In this document: positions 17,091-26,297 of the stretch, piece after piece
How the letters are laid out: each line of letters begins with the position of its first letter
Numbering within the stretch: position 1 is the first letter of the stretch
Source of the DNA: Ruegeria sp. THAF57
GTDB taxonomy: Bacteria > Pseudomonadota > Alphaproteobacteria > Rhodobacterales > Rhodobacteraceae
Direction of reading: 5' to 3'
NCBI RefSeq assembly: GCF_903914075.1
Contig: NZ_CAIWNQ010000002.1
Location: 124,001 to 188,000 of the forward strand
Length of the DNA: 64,000 nucleotides
The notes under the pieces: generated by a model
Databases searched by the model: none
What the model was told of the DNA's origin: nothing
What the model saw: only the letters and a program-made list of their open reading frames with translations
Translations under genes and position numbers: made by a program

Positions 17091-17462
17091 TTAAAGCGCC
17101 AGCTTCACAAGGGCAAAAAGCCCCGCAGCAATCAAAGTGTATCCAAAAGCTGCAACTGCCATCAGGCTCAGCTTTTCTGCGACGCCGTGCACATAGTCCT
17201 CAATCGCCACCTGTGCCTCGCGGACTAGGTGAATAATAACGACGACCAGCGTCAGCCCAGTTATGATCGCCGGGAACGGACGGCTGTAATAGGCAAGAAC
17301 CTCTTCGTAGGTTCCGCCCAGCCCGTTGGCGAAAGTGAACACAAATAGTGGAACAAGGAAAACCAGTGCCGTTGAACTGGCCATCATTTGCCAGTGGTGA
17401 TGTGTCCCCTGCCGGCCTGCACCTGTGCCCTGCGCACGCTTACGGTCTGTCAGATAACTCAT
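17091..17462 (-). CDS. sdhD: Succinate dehydrogenase membrane anchor subunit
   Basis: This 123-residue protein has three hydrophobic helices (roughly residues 30-50, 65-85 and 100-120), typical of SdhD. With SdhC it binds heme b and forms the ubiquinone site. The ATG at 17462 is preferred to a GTG 21 nt upstream because AGGGGG lies just before it, and it starts 10 nt after the sdhC stop. The N-terminal motif GTGAGRQGTHHHWQ is characteristic of the alphaproteobacterial form. SdhD is weakly conserved; the assignment rests on the operon and topology. Confidence 0.9.
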   Translation of the reverse strand: MSYLTDRKRAQGTGAGRQGTHHHWQMMASSTALVFLVPLFVFTFANGLGGTYEEVLAYYSRPFPAIITGLTLVVVIIHLVREAQVAIEDYVHGVAEKLSLMAVAAFGYTLIAAGLFALVKLAL

Positions 17463-17472
17463 GGTGTCCCCC

Positions 17473-17856
17473 TTAGACCGCAATCGCTGTTATGAACGAA
17501 AGAACAGTGGCCAGCACCAACATGCCGATCCCCAGCTTTTCCGAGATGTTGACGTCCACGCAATACCCCAGATCCCAGATCACGTGGCGCAAACGCCCGA
17601 GCATGTGGTAAAAAATCGCCCAGGTCGCGCCAAACATGACCAGATCGCCCAACCAGCTTCTCATCAAGCTATCAATAAAGTTGAACGCGGTCTCTGACGT
17701 TGCGGCTGCCAGCAGCCACCACACAACGAAGAAGGACATCGCCAAGGCTGCGATTCCGGTGATCCGCACCAGAATAGAGGTCGCAGAGGTCAACTGCGGA
17801 CGATAAATCGTAAGATGTGGTGAAAGAGGGCGATTGCCCCGATTTACATCGGCCAT
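17473..17856 (-). CDS. sdhC: Succinate dehydrogenase cytochrome b556 subunit
   Basis: This 127-residue membrane protein is the first gene of the sdhCDAB operon. It has the SdhC signature RPLSPHLTIYRPQLTS at the N-terminus and HMLGRLRHVIWD at residues 84-95, where H84 is the expected heme b ligand. Three transmembrane helices are visible. AAGGAG precedes the ATG. The 203-bp upstream gap holds a pair of TGTGATCACA-like palindromes and a TGC-rich element (GCTGCAACTGCA, 17920-17931), so carbon-dependent control is likely. Confidence 0.95.
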   Translation of the reverse strand: MADVNRGNRPLSPHLTIYRPQLTSATSILVRITGIAALAMSFFVVWWLLAAATSETAFNFIDSLMRSWLGDLVMFGATWAIFYHMLGRLRHVIWDLGYCVDVNISEKLGIGMLVLATVLSFITAIAV

Positions 17857-17973
17857 GTCGGATTGGCTCCTTTTCGGTTGCTTCCGAAGGTTTTACTGTT
17901 TTTTGCAAGTCTGTCACGCGCTGCAACTGCAAAAAAGCTCATATTTGGCGCAAAATGGTGGATAATTTCAAAT

Positions 17974-18004
17974 TGTGATCACACAAAATAATGACGTGAT
18001 CACA
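17974..18004 (-). promoter_or_regulatory. Twin palindromic operator upstream of sdhCDAB
   Basis: TGTGATCACA (17974-17983) and CGTGATCACA (17995-18004) lie 118-148 bp before the sdhC start, with centres exactly 21 bp apart (two helical turns). The identical arrangement occurs before sucC. Each is a dyad suited to a dimeric regulator. Which protein binds is unknown. Confidence 0.65.
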
Positions 18005-18059
18005 AATGAAATCACAGCTTTCAGATGTTAGCGCCTTCACCTCCGAATCTGACCCAAAG

Positions 18060-18722
18060 CTATTCCAGCCCCGCGGTTTGTTGTGTCACTTCGCGCAGCA
18101 GTTTCTTACGAATTCGTTCAGGGTAATCTTCGAAACCGGCGGCAGAAACGACAAATGCGCCTTCGCCGACAATAACATTCTCAAAGAAATACGCGGTCAG
18201 GTCCGGTTCGGTTTCCTCGATGGCAATCGCGTTGACAGTCACGCCCCGGCTGCGCAAAACGCCGTGAATTTCCGTGGGTTCGACCCCTTCGTTTGAAATT
18301 CCGTCACCCGAGATGTCAATCAAGTGCCTTTTGCATTCGGAAACCGTATTGAAACTGGTCAGGGTCATTTCCAAGGCTTCGCCTATCGCCGTTGAAAAGT
18401 TGCGCCACACACGCGGATCCGATGCCACCTGCCCAGCAAAGGCGTCCAGCGTTTCAAAACTGTCAATTCGCGTCCAGGGTATCGTTACTTTCTGACGCGA
18501 CGCGCCAGTCCACTGTACCAGCATCAGGCGCGCGTCACCGCGCACCAATGCCTCGGACACAATGGGATCGCGCAATCCGGCCGCAAGGCCGTCCATCTGG
18601 ATACGGTACTCGGTGGAATCAACAGACCCCGAAACGTCCACAGCCAAAGCCAAGGCCAGATCACATGCCAAAGCAGGCGGGGTCAGACAGACACAAACAG
18701 CAATCGAGCGAAACACGAGCAT
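18060..18722 (-). CDS. DUF1194 protein with von Willebrand factor A domain
   Basis: This is a 220-residue secreted or membrane-tethered protein of the DUF1194 family. An N-terminal signal-like segment (residues 1-19) ends just before C20. A vWA domain fills the rest, with the metal-ion-dependent adhesion motif D29-V-S31-G-S33 and ISGDGISNEG further on. Such proteins bind partners through a divalent metal, but no role is established for this family. C20 could be a lipidation site, although the preceding residues (ALAC) only partly fit a lipobox. It lies between mch and the sdh operator on the same strand, with 57 bp to mch. Confidence 0.85.
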   Translation of the reverse strand: MLVFRSIAVCVCLTPPALACDLALALAVDVSGSVDSTEYRIQMDGLAAGLRDPIVSEALVRGDARLMLVQWTGASRQKVTIPWTRIDSFETLDAFAGQVASDPRVWRNFSTAIGEALEMTLTSFNTVSECKRHLIDISGDGISNEGVEPTEIHGVLRSRGVTVNAIAIEETEPDLTAYFFENVIVGEGAFVVSAAGFEDYPERIRKKLLREVTQQTAGLE

Positions 18723-18779
18723 GACCGCAGCCTAGCACGTTTGGGAAAGGCTGCGATCACATGAATGTGGGCAGGCTGA

Positions 18780-19808
18780 TTAGACGGGCATCAGGGCCCA
18801 ATAATCTAGATCAAGCAGGATGTTCGGCATGTACCGGCCATCTTCGTTTTTAAGTTCAAAAGGCTCTCCACCTTTGGTGGCCACCAGACGCAGGCGGATC
18901 GCCCCCACACCGGGAACATCTGTCTCGGCCTTGTCCAGAACCTCGGACCAGGTTTTGATCGTATCGCCCGCGAAACACGGGTTAGCGTGCGCACCGCCAT
19001 TCAGGCCGACCACCATCTGTGCATTCGCCAGACCATTGAATGACAATGCCCGCGCCATCGAGATTACGTGGCCACCATAGATCAGTCGCCCCTCGGGGCG
19101 GAAGGTCAGGTCGAAATGCACCTTGGCGGTGTTTTGCCACAGGCGCGTGGCCAGCATATGTTCGGCCTCTTCGACGGTGACGCCATCCACATGGTCGATC
19201 TTTTCGCCGATCTCATAATCGCTCCAGCGATGCGCCTCACCGGCCTGCGTGAAATCGTAGTTCGAAAAATCCAACCCCTTCGGGATGACCAGATCGCCCG
19301 GCTCCAGCGCCTTTTTCAGTTGCGGCACAACCGCCTCGGGCGCTGCCGTGGACAGGTCCGATTTGCGCACCATCACCCAGCGGACATACTCCATGACCGC
19401 CTCGTCGCGCTGGTTCAGACCACGGGTGCGCACGTAAACCACCCCGGTCTTGCCATTCGAGTTCTGCTTGACCCCGATCACCTCGGATTCCGACCGCAGC
19501 GTATCACCGGGATAGACCGGCTTCAGCCAGCGCCCCTCGGCATAACCCAGATTGGCCACCGCGTTCAGCGAGACATCGGGCACGGTCTTGCCAAACACCA
19601 CGTGAAACGCCGCCATGTCGTCCAACGGGCTTTGCGGCAAACCCGACGCCCGGGCGAACTCATCCGAAGAATACAGCGCATGACGCGCCGGATACAGCGC
19701 GTGATACAACGCACGTTCGCCATCGGTCACAGTGCGCGGCACTGCGTGGTGCAGCACCTGCCCGACGGAATAATCCTCGAAAAAGCGGCCCGGATTTGTT
19801 TTTGCCAT
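18780..19808 (-). CDS. mch: Mesaconyl-CoA hydratase
   Basis: Mch hydrates mesaconyl-CoA to beta-methylmalyl-CoA in the ethylmalonyl-CoA pathway. It has 342 residues and two MaoC-like hot-dog domains in tandem (about residues 10-155 and 185-340), with a hydratase-type segment DDMAAFHVVFGKTV. The N-terminal GRFFEDYSVGQVL is typical of Mch. Its ATG overlaps the stop of the DUF1737 gene (TAATG), and with nnrU and mcl2 it forms one operon. Mch and Mcl2 act in adjacent parts of the same pathway, which supports the assignment over a generic MaoC dehydratase. Confidence 0.93.
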   Translation of the reverse strand: MAKTNPGRFFEDYSVGQVLHHAVPRTVTDGERALYHALYPARHALYSSDEFARASGLPQSPLDDMAAFHVVFGKTVPDVSLNAVANLGYAEGRWLKPVYPGDTLRSESEVIGVKQNSNGKTGVVYVRTRGLNQRDEAVMEYVRWVMVRKSDLSTAAPEAVVPQLKKALEPGDLVIPKGLDFSNYDFTQAGEAHRWSDYEIGEKIDHVDGVTVEEAEHMLATRLWQNTAKVHFDLTFRPEGRLIYGGHVISMARALSFNGLANAQMVVGLNGGAHANPCFAGDTIKTWSEVLDKAETDVPGVGAIRLRLVATKGGEPFELKNEDGRYMPNILLDLDYWALMPV

Positions 19809-20014
19809 TATTGCTGTCCCAGTTTCATGTCAGAGGAGTAATCTGCCGCGACCTCTTTGGTCACAGCCTGCGCGCAGCGCATCACGTTATTTGCGGCGTC
19901 AAAGGCATAGGACGGGTCGCCATACAGCTCCCACCCCTTGGCCAGCGCGTCGGACACTTTGTGGCAAAAGACCGAGGTGTCCTCTTCGGTCAGCAAGCGA
20001 TAAAGTTTTGCCAT
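19808..20014 (-). CDS. DUF1737 domain protein
   Basis: This 68-residue soluble protein starts at ATG 20014 (MAKLYRLLTEEDTSVFCHKV), with AAGGGA and GAGG upstream. The visible fold-defining pattern, LYRLLTxxD...F...V...L..GWELYGDPSYAFD, is that of the small DUF1737 family, for which no function is known. It sits between nnrU and mch, overlapping the nnrU end closely and sharing 1 nt with the mch start. Its fixed place inside an ethylmalonyl-CoA operon suggests it belongs to the same transcript, not necessarily to the pathway. Confidence 0.78.
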   Translation of the reverse strand: MAKLYRLLTEEDTSVFCHKVSDALAKGWELYGDPSYAFDAANNVMRCAQAVTKEVAADYSSDMKLGQQ

Positions 20015-20024
20015 CCTCAGTCCC

Positions 20025-20579
20025 TTATGATCCGAACGGCGACGGGCCAACCAGCCCGTGAATATAGCCGATCACGCCCAGCAGAACGATCGAGGCCGCA
20101 AAGAACATCGCATCCTTGCCATAGGTGCCGGGCTCGCCGGGGGTCCAGTCGGGTTCGGACTTGTTGATCACGATCACTTCGACCACAGCCCAGGCCAGCA
20201 AGCCGCCGAATAGGATGATCGACGCCAAATCGCCATTCACCAGCAGATGCGCAAAGGCCCACAGCTTGAACCCGCCCAGCATCGGATGGCGCAGCTTGTT
20301 CAGCAGGCGGCCTTTTTTGGGCGCGGGGCTCATCAGGAAGATGGCGATCAGCACCAGCAGGTTGTTGACGTGGATCAGGAACGTGGGCGGTGCCCAGACA
20401 TAGATGAAATCGGTCATGCGATAGCCGAAGATCATCAGCAAAATCGCCGCCACTAGCGCCAGAGCTACCGCGCCTTTACCACCATTGCCCATGGCCGCGC
20501 GCCGCGCGGGCGCGACGCGTTTGAACAGATGTGCGGCCCACCAAAGCGCCACACCAAGGATCAGAAGAACAAAGCCCAT
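20025..20579 (-). CDS. NnrU family membrane protein
   Basis: This 184-residue integral membrane protein has about five or six hydrophobic segments and the conserved LRHPMLGGFKLWAFAHLLVNGD block that marks the NnrU family. NnrU was named from nitric-oxide-related clusters in Rhodobacter, but most copies have no proven role; related proteins include isoprenoid-modifying methyltransferase-like membrane proteins. It is 6 nt after mcl2 and 10 nt before the DUF1737 start, so it is co-transcribed with pathway genes. Function in this setting is unknown. Confidence 0.85.
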   Translation of the reverse strand: MGFVLLILGVALWWAAHLFKRVAPARRAAMGNGGKGAVALALVAAILLMIFGYRMTDFIYVWAPPTFLIHVNNLLVLIAIFLMSPAPKKGRLLNKLRHPMLGGFKLWAFAHLLVNGDLASIILFGGLLAWAVVEVIVINKSEPDWTPGEPGTYGKDAMFFAASIVLLGVIGYIHGLVGPSPFGS

Positions 20580-20585
20580 GCTGGC

Positions 20586-21443
20586 TTACCCCGCTTGCAA
20601 AGCTGAAATCGCCTCTGCTTTTGCCAGAATTTCGCGGGCGGTTGCAACGTGCAGGTTTTCCACGATCTTGCCATCCACAACAGCAACGCCCTGCCCTTGT
20701 GCTTCGACCTCTTCAAAGGCGGCAATCTGACGTTGCGCCAGGTCAATTTCGGCGTCCGACGGGGCAAAGGCTGCGTTCGTGATCTCGACCTGAGCGGGGT
20801 GGATCAGGGTCTTGCCGTCAAAGCCCATGTCACGGCCCTGCGTGCATTCTGCGGCCAGACCTTCGTCATCCTTGAAAGCGTTATATACACCGTCCACGAT
20901 GATCAGCCCCTCGGCCTTTGCGGCCAGCAGGCACAGGCCCAGCGAGGTCATCAGCGGCAGGCGGTCGAGGCGGAACCGGGTCTGCAATTCCTTGGCCAGA
21001 TCGTTGGTTCCCATAACAAAGCCCGCCATCAGCGGATGCGCGGCGATCTCGGCGGCGTTCAGCATTCCGCGCGGGGTCTCCATCATCGCCCAGATCGGGA
21101 TATCGCCAGTGATCGCGCCCAGCGCGTCCACATCAGCGGCCGAGTTCACCTTGGGCAGCAGAACCACATCGGCGTCCATGTCCCGCACGGCCTCGGCATC
21201 GGCGCGGCCCCATTCGGTGTCCAGCCCGTTGATCCGCACAATCTTAACCCGCGCGCCATATCCACCCGCGGCCAAAGCGGCCTTGAGCGTTTCCCGCGCG
21301 TTCTCTTTTTCGTCGGCGGCGACGGCATCTTCCAGATCAAAGATAATCGCGTCGACCGGCAAGGTACGTGCCTTGTCCAGCGCCCGATCTTTCGAGCCGG
21401 GGATATACAGAACAGAACGATAGGGGCGCTGACGGGGGTCCAT
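20586..21443 (-). CDS. mcl2: (3S)-malyl-CoA thioesterase (Mcl2-type CitE homologue)
   Basis: This 285-residue protein belongs to the HpcH/HpaI-CitE lyase family. The N-terminus RPYRSVLYIPGSKDRALDKA and the metal-binding IFDLEDAV (residues 34-41) fit the Mcl2 branch, which hydrolyses (3S)-malyl-CoA to malate and CoA, rather than the longer Mcl1 lyase that starts differently. The ATG at 21443 has GGGAGAGG upstream. It heads the operon mcl2-nnrU-DUF1737-mch, an order I recall from Rhodobacter. The promoter carries the TGC-rich motif shared with ecm, ccr and the ETF-QO gene. A malyl-CoA lyase activity cannot be excluded from sequence alone. Confidence 0.88.
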   Translation of the reverse strand: MDPRQRPYRSVLYIPGSKDRALDKARTLPVDAIIFDLEDAVAADEKENARETLKAALAAGGYGARVKIVRINGLDTEWGRADAEAVRDMDADVVLLPKVNSAADVDALGAITGDIPIWAMMETPRGMLNAAEIAAHPLMAGFVMGTNDLAKELQTRFRLDRLPLMTSLGLCLLAAKAEGLIIVDGVYNAFKDDEGLAAECTQGRDMGFDGKTLIHPAQVEITNAAFAPSDAEIDLAQRQIAAFEEVEAQGQGVAVVDGKIVENLHVATAREILAKAEAISALQAG

Positions 21444-21514
21444 TGGCCTCTCCCTTGTGAAATAAAGTTGCGCGGAATGGGGCATTTTTTGTCGGAAAGT
21501 TCAAGGACAAAATC

Positions 21515-21528
21515 GCCGCATTGCAGCA
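21515..21528 (-). promoter_or_regulatory. TGC-rich motif upstream of mcl2
   Basis: GCCGCATTGCAGCA on the plus strand lies 72-85 bp before the mcl2 ATG. The same 14-mer occurs, in the same orientation relative to the gene, before the ETF-QO gene. The other strand reads CTGC-AAT-GCGG, near the PhaR operator pattern CTGC-N3/4-GCAG. Function is inferred. Confidence 0.5.
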
Positions 21529-21614
21529 TTCGCGACGCAACGTGCGTTGGTTTAACCAGATTTCGGCACGTCACTTGCACCCTTTTGGACATATGGAATC
21601 GAAAGGTTGCAAGG

Positions 21615-21914
21615 ATGCAGAAGACACTGTTCAAGATGACGATGGGGCTGGGCATCATGGTTCTGGCCGCCGTTCAGGTGCAGGCACAGACCTGCGCGCC
21701 CCGCGAGGAGATCATAAAGCGACTGGCTGAAACCTATGGCGAGACCCGACAGGGTATTGGCATCGCGCGACAAGGTGCGGTGATGGAGGTCTATGCCTCG
21801 ACCGCAAGCGGTAGTTGGACGATCACGGTGACGTTGCCGGACGGGATGACCTGCCTGATCGCATCCGGTCAATCCTATGAGGATATGGCCGAGGCGTTGC
21901 CGCCCAACGTCTAA
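21615..21914 (+). CDS. Small secreted protein of unknown function
   Basis: This 99-residue protein has a typical signal peptide (residues 1-24, ending VQAQA-like before TCAPREEI). The mature part has two cysteines and the pattern GIARQGAVMEVYAS...GSWTITVTLPDGMTC, seen in a family of small periplasmic proteins of Rhodobacteraceae. Its frame is open far upstream, but that stretch only shadows mcl2. GAAAGG lies upstream of the ATG at 21615. It is divergent from mcl2 and its stop overlaps that of the convergent TauE-like gene by 3 nt. The function is unknown. Confidence 0.75.
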   Translation: MQKTLFKMTMGLGIMVLAAVQVQAQTCAPREEIIKRLAETYGETRQGIGIARQGAVMEVYASTASGSWTITVTLPDGMTCLIASGQSYEDMAEALPPNV

Positions 21915-22666
21915 GTCAGCGCATCCCAGATCAGTTTGCTGCCCGTGAGGGTCAGCAGAACATAGGCGATGCCAAAGAACAGGCGCTCGGACAGCATGAA
22001 ATGTGCCCGGACGCCCAACCACGCGCCAAGAATGGCGAACGGAGCCAGCAGCAAATCGGCCAGCGCCGTGTGCCATGTGAACAGGCCCAGATAGGCAAAG
22101 GGCACGAATTTCACCGCATTGATGACCCAGAAGACCAGCACGGTGCTGGCTTGAAACTCGGTCTTCGTCAAGCGTTGCGACAGCAGGTACACGGCGGCAG
22201 GCGGTCCGCCGGCATGGCTGACAAAGCTGGTGAACCCGGCCACCAACCCTGCAAACAGACCGGCCGACGGCGGCAGACGGTTGGCAAAACCACGAATCCA
22301 GCCCCTGCTTTGCGCCACATGCCAAATCACGAACCCGACCGAGATCCCTCCGATCAGCAGGCGAAGCAGGTCGTCGTCGGTGACACGATAGAGCCACGCG
22401 CCCAGCGCGACACCCGGCACAGCCCCCAGAATCAACAGGCGCGAATCCGGCCAGCTCCACCGCTTCCAATAGGGTTTCAGGGTGGCAACGTCGATCACCA
22501 TCAGAATCGGCAACATCAGCGCCAGGGCCTGTCCGGGCGTCAGGATCAACGCCAGAATCGACGAGGACGCAAAGGCCACGCCCGACCCGAACCCGCCCTT
22601 GGAAATGCCTGCAAAGATCACGGCAGGGATCGCCACGGCAAAGAACATCAAGTCCAGTTCGAACAT
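21911..22666 (-). CDS. TauE/SafE family permease
   Basis: This is a 251-residue polytopic membrane protein of the TauE/SafE family with seven or eight hydrophobic helices. The N-terminal GISKGGFGSGVAFASS corresponds to the first family repeat, and FTSFVSHAGGPP to the second. It is distinct from the copy at 2.0 kb, shorter and without a TIGR02186 partner. The exported anion is unknown. It is divergent from mdh, with a 147-bp gap between the starts. Confidence 0.85.
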   Translation of the reverse strand: MFELDLMFFAVAIPAVIFAGISKGGFGSGVAFASSSILALILTPGQALALMLPILMVIDVATLKPYWKRWSWPDSRLLILGAVPGVALGAWLYRVTDDDLLRLLIGGISVGFVIWHVAQSRGWIRGFANRLPPSAGLFAGLVAGFTSFVSHAGGPPAAVYLLSQRLTKTEFQASTVLVFWVINAVKFVPFAYLGLFTWHTALADLLLAPFAILGAWLGVRAHFMLSERLFFGIAYVLLTLTGSKLIWDALT

Positions 22667-22693
22667 TCAGCCTTCCTGAAATGCGATGTTTAG

Positions 22694-23776
<1,083 letters not shown>

Positions 23777-23798
23777 TTTCAGCCTTTTTTGACATTCC

Positions 23799-23830
23799 AA
23801 ACCGGCCCACAAGTTGGGCCGGTTTTCTTT
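23799..23830 (+). terminator. Rho-independent terminator of mdh
   Basis: AACCGGCCCA (23800-23809) and TGGGCCGGTT (23815-23824) form a perfect stem with a 5-nt loop, followed by TTCTTTTG. It lies 23 nt after mdh. The rest of the 322-bp gap to sucC holds the twin palindrome (23960-23990) and a strongly AT-rich leader. Confidence 0.9.
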
Positions 23831-23959
23831 TGTACTGGCCTCTTGATCTGCAATACTTGCGGGAAGAGTATTAGCGCAAACACCTCAAACACCTTTTTTG
23901 AATGTGTTTTCAAAGGCGCGAAACGATTTATCGAATCATAAATTCAACTTCCGCCATTT

Positions 23960-23990
23960 TGTGATCACACCCCAAAAAAGTGTGATCACA
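23960..23990 (+). promoter_or_regulatory. Twin palindromic operator upstream of sucC
   Basis: Two perfect TGTGATCACA palindromes (23960-23969 and 23981-23990) have centres 21 bp apart, exactly as before sdhC. They lie 109-139 bp upstream of the sucC ATG, just before an A-rich stretch likely to contain the promoter (for example TATAAC at 24062-24067). Binding factor unknown. Confidence 0.65.
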
Positions 23991-24098
23991 AACAGTAAAA
24001 ATCTCTGTGAAAAAGAGCTTTGAAAACAAAAAAACCTTTAAATTTACCCCTTGGACATTTCTATAACGAAGTAATCGTAGTCAAACGGGACAGTTTCG

Positions 24099-25292
24099 AT
24101 GAACATTCACGAATATCAGGCCAAGGCTCTTCTTCGCAGCTATGGCGCTCCGGTCTCTGAAGGTCGCGCGGTTCTGCGCGCCGAGGAAGCCAAAACCGCA
24201 GCCGGTGAACTGGACGGCCCCTTGTGGGTTGTAAAGGCCCAAATCCACGCGGGTGGCCGCGGCAAGGGCTCGTTCAAAGAGGCTGACGCTGGTGAAAAAG
24301 GCGGTGTCCGTCTGACCAAATCGGTGGAAGAAGCCGCCGAAGAAGCCAAAAAGATGCTGGGCCGCACGCTGGTCACGCATCAGACCGGCCCCGCTGGAAA
24401 GCAAGTCAACCGAATCTATATCGAGGCTGGTTCTGGCATCGAACGCGAACTGTATCTGGCCCTGCTGGTGGATCGCCAGACCAGCCGCATCTCGTTTGTA
24501 TGCTCGACCGAAGGCGGCATGGACATCGAAGAAGTGGCCGAGTCCACGCCTGAGAAAATTCTGTCCTTCTCGGTGGACCCTGTGACCGGCTATCAGGCCT
24601 ATCACGGCCGCCGCATCGCCTTTTCGCTGGGTCTGGAAGGCGCGCAGGTCAAGCAATGCGTGCGTCTGATGGGTCAGCTGTACCAGGCCTTCGTCGAGAA
24701 GGACATGGAGATGCTGGAGATCAACCCGCTGATCGTGGCCGAAGGCGGCGACCTCAAGGTGCTGGACGCCAAGCTGGGCTTTGACGGCAACGCGGTTTAC
24801 CGCCATCCCGACATCGCCGAGCTGCGCGACGAGACCGAGGAAGACCCCAAGGAACTCGAAGCCAGCAAATACGACCTGAACTACATTGCGCTGGACGGTG
24901 AGATCGGCTGCATGGTGAACGGTGCCGGTCTGGCAATGGCCACGATGGACATCATCAAGCTGTACGGCGCCGAGCCTGCCAACTTCCTCGACGTGGGCGG
25001 CGGTGCCACCAAAGAGAAAGTGACCGAGGCGTTCAAGATCATCACCTCGGACGAAAACGTCAAAGGCATTCTGGTCAACATCTTCGGCGGCATCATGCGC
25101 TGTGACGTCATCGCCGAGGGCGTTGTCGCCGCGGTGAAAGAGGTCGGCCTGAAGGTTCCGCTGGTCGTGCGTCTGGAAGGCACGAACGTCGAGAAAGGCA
25201 AAGAGATCATCAACACCTCTGGCCTGGACGTGATCGCCGCGGACAACCTGAAAGACGGTGCCGAGAAGATCGTTAAGGCGGTAAAAGGCTGA
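24099..25292 (+). CDS. sucC: Succinyl-CoA synthetase beta subunit
   Basis: SucC with SucD interconverts succinyl-CoA and succinate with substrate-level phosphorylation. The 397-residue protein starts [19 protein letters not shown], an ATP-grasp fold, and contains the nucleotide-binding [12 protein letters not shown] segment (about residues 46-57). The C-terminal CoA-ligase part includes [10 protein letters not shown]. The ATG at 24099 follows a long AT-rich leader. It is the first gene of sucC-sucD-DUF805-sucA-sucB-ORF-lpdA. An inverted repeat in the gap to sucD may shape relative expression. Confidence 0.97.
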   Translation: MNIHEYQAKALLRSYGAPVSEGRAVLRAEEAKTAAGELDGPLWVVKAQIHAGGRGKGSFKEADAGEKGGVRLTKSVEEAAEEAKKMLGRTLVTHQTGPAGKQVNRIYIEAGSGIERELYLALLVDRQTSRISFVCSTEGGMDIEEVAESTPEKILSFSVDPVTGYQAYHGRRIAFSLGLEGAQVKQCVRLMGQLYQAFVEKDMEMLEINPLIVAEGGDLKVLDAKLGFDGNAVYRHPDIAELRDETEEDPKELEASKYDLNYIALDGEIGCMVNGAGLAMATMDIIKLYGAEPANFLDVGGGATKEKVTEAFKIITSDENVKGILVNIFGGIMRCDVIAEGVVAAVKEVGLKVPLVVRLEGTNVEKGKEIINTSGLDVIAADNLKDGAEKIVKAVKG

Positions 25293-25302
25293 TTGTCATC
25301 CC

Positions 25303-25360
25303 GTAGGGCGGGCTTCAGCCCGCCTTTCCCAAGATTTTGGCGGGCTAAAACCCGCCCTAC
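25303..25360. repeat. REP-like palindromic element between sucC and sucD
   Basis: Two 22-nt arms at 25303-25324 and 25339-25360 are inverted copies matching at 20 of 22 positions. The outer ends are GTAGGGCGGG and CCCGCCCTAC. Each arm is itself a hairpin (GGCGGGCT/AGCCCGCC and GGCGGGC/CCCGCC type). This architecture is that of REP elements scattered in many genomes. I saw no second copy in this window. It lies inside an operon and ends 15 nt before the sucD start. Confidence 0.75.
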
Positions 25361-25375
25361 AAAGGAGAACGCCAG

Positions 25376-26257
25376 ATGGCAGTCCTCATCGACGAAAATA
25401 CCAAAGTGATCTGTCAGGGCTTTACCGGCTCGCAGGGCACATTCCACTCTGAACAGGCCATCGCCTATGGCACCAAGATGGTCGGCGGCGTGACCCCCGG
25501 CAAAGGCGGGATGACGCATCTTGACCTGCCCGTGTTCAACTCGGTCCACGAGGCCAAACATGTGACCGAAGCCAATGCCTCGGTGATCTATGTGCCGCCG
25601 CCCTTCGCGGCCGACTCGATCCTCGAAGCGATTGATGCCGAGATGGAAGTGATCGTCTGCATCACCGAAGGCATCCCGGTTCTGGACATGATGAAGGTGA
25701 AGCGCGCGCTGGAAGGTAGCAAATCGCGCCTGATCGGCCCGAACTGTCCCGGTGTCATCACGCCCGACGCCTGCAAGATCGGCATCATGCCCGGCCACAT
25801 CCACAAGCGCGGCTCGGTCGGCGTTGTGTCGCGTTCCGGCACTCTGACTTATGAGGCCGTCAAGCAGACCACCGATGTGGGTCTGGGCCAGTCCACCTGC
25901 GTGGGCATTGGCGGCGACCCGATCAAAGGGACCGAGCATATCGACGTGCTGGAATGGTTCCTGGCCGATGACGAAACCCACTCGATCATCATGATCGGTG
26001 AGATCGGTGGTTCCGCTGAAGAAGAAGCCGCACAGTTCCTGGCGGATGAGGCCAAGAAGGGCCGCAAAAAGCCGGTTGCCGGTTTCATCGCAGGCCGCAC
26101 GGCCCCTCCGGGCCGCCGCATGGGTCACGCGGGCGCGATCGTCGCTGGCGGCAAAGGCGGAGCCGAGGACAAGATCGAAGCCATGCGCTCGGCCGGTATC
26201 GTTGTGGCGGAAAGCCCGGCGACGCTGGGTGAGGCCGTGCTGGAAGCGATTGGTTAA
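25376..26257 (+). CDS. sucD: Succinyl-CoA synthetase alpha subunit
   Basis: SucD carries the phosphorylated histidine and the CoA site. It has 293 residues. The CoA-binding Rossmann segment begins [18 protein letters not shown], and [10 protein letters not shown] follows. The active-site histidine is H251 in [16 protein letters not shown] lies before the ATG, directly after the REP-like element. It is paired with sucC 84 nt upstream and followed by the DUF805 gene 40 nt on. Confidence 0.97.
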   Translation: MAVLIDENTKVICQGFTGSQGTFHSEQAIAYGTKMVGGVTPGKGGMTHLDLPVFNSVHEAKHVTEANASVIYVPPPFAADSILEAIDAEMEVIVCITEGIPVLDMMKVKRALEGSKSRLIGPNCPGVITPDACKIGIMPGHIHKRGSVGVVSRSGTLTYEAVKQTTDVGLGQSTCVGIGGDPIKGTEHIDVLEWFLADDETHSIIMIGEIGGSAEEEAAQFLADEAKKGRKKPVAGFIAGRTAPPGRRMGHAGAIVAGGKGGAEDKIEAMRSAGIVVAESPATLGEAVLEAIG

Positions 26258-26297
26258 AGCGGCGGCTTAGCCGTCTACTTTGGGAGGAACGGAAAAC

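Noticed and set aside
20649..21614. An apparent long plus-strand frame running into the small secreted protein
   Set aside because: It is antisense to mcl2; the secreted protein has its own signal peptide at 21615.
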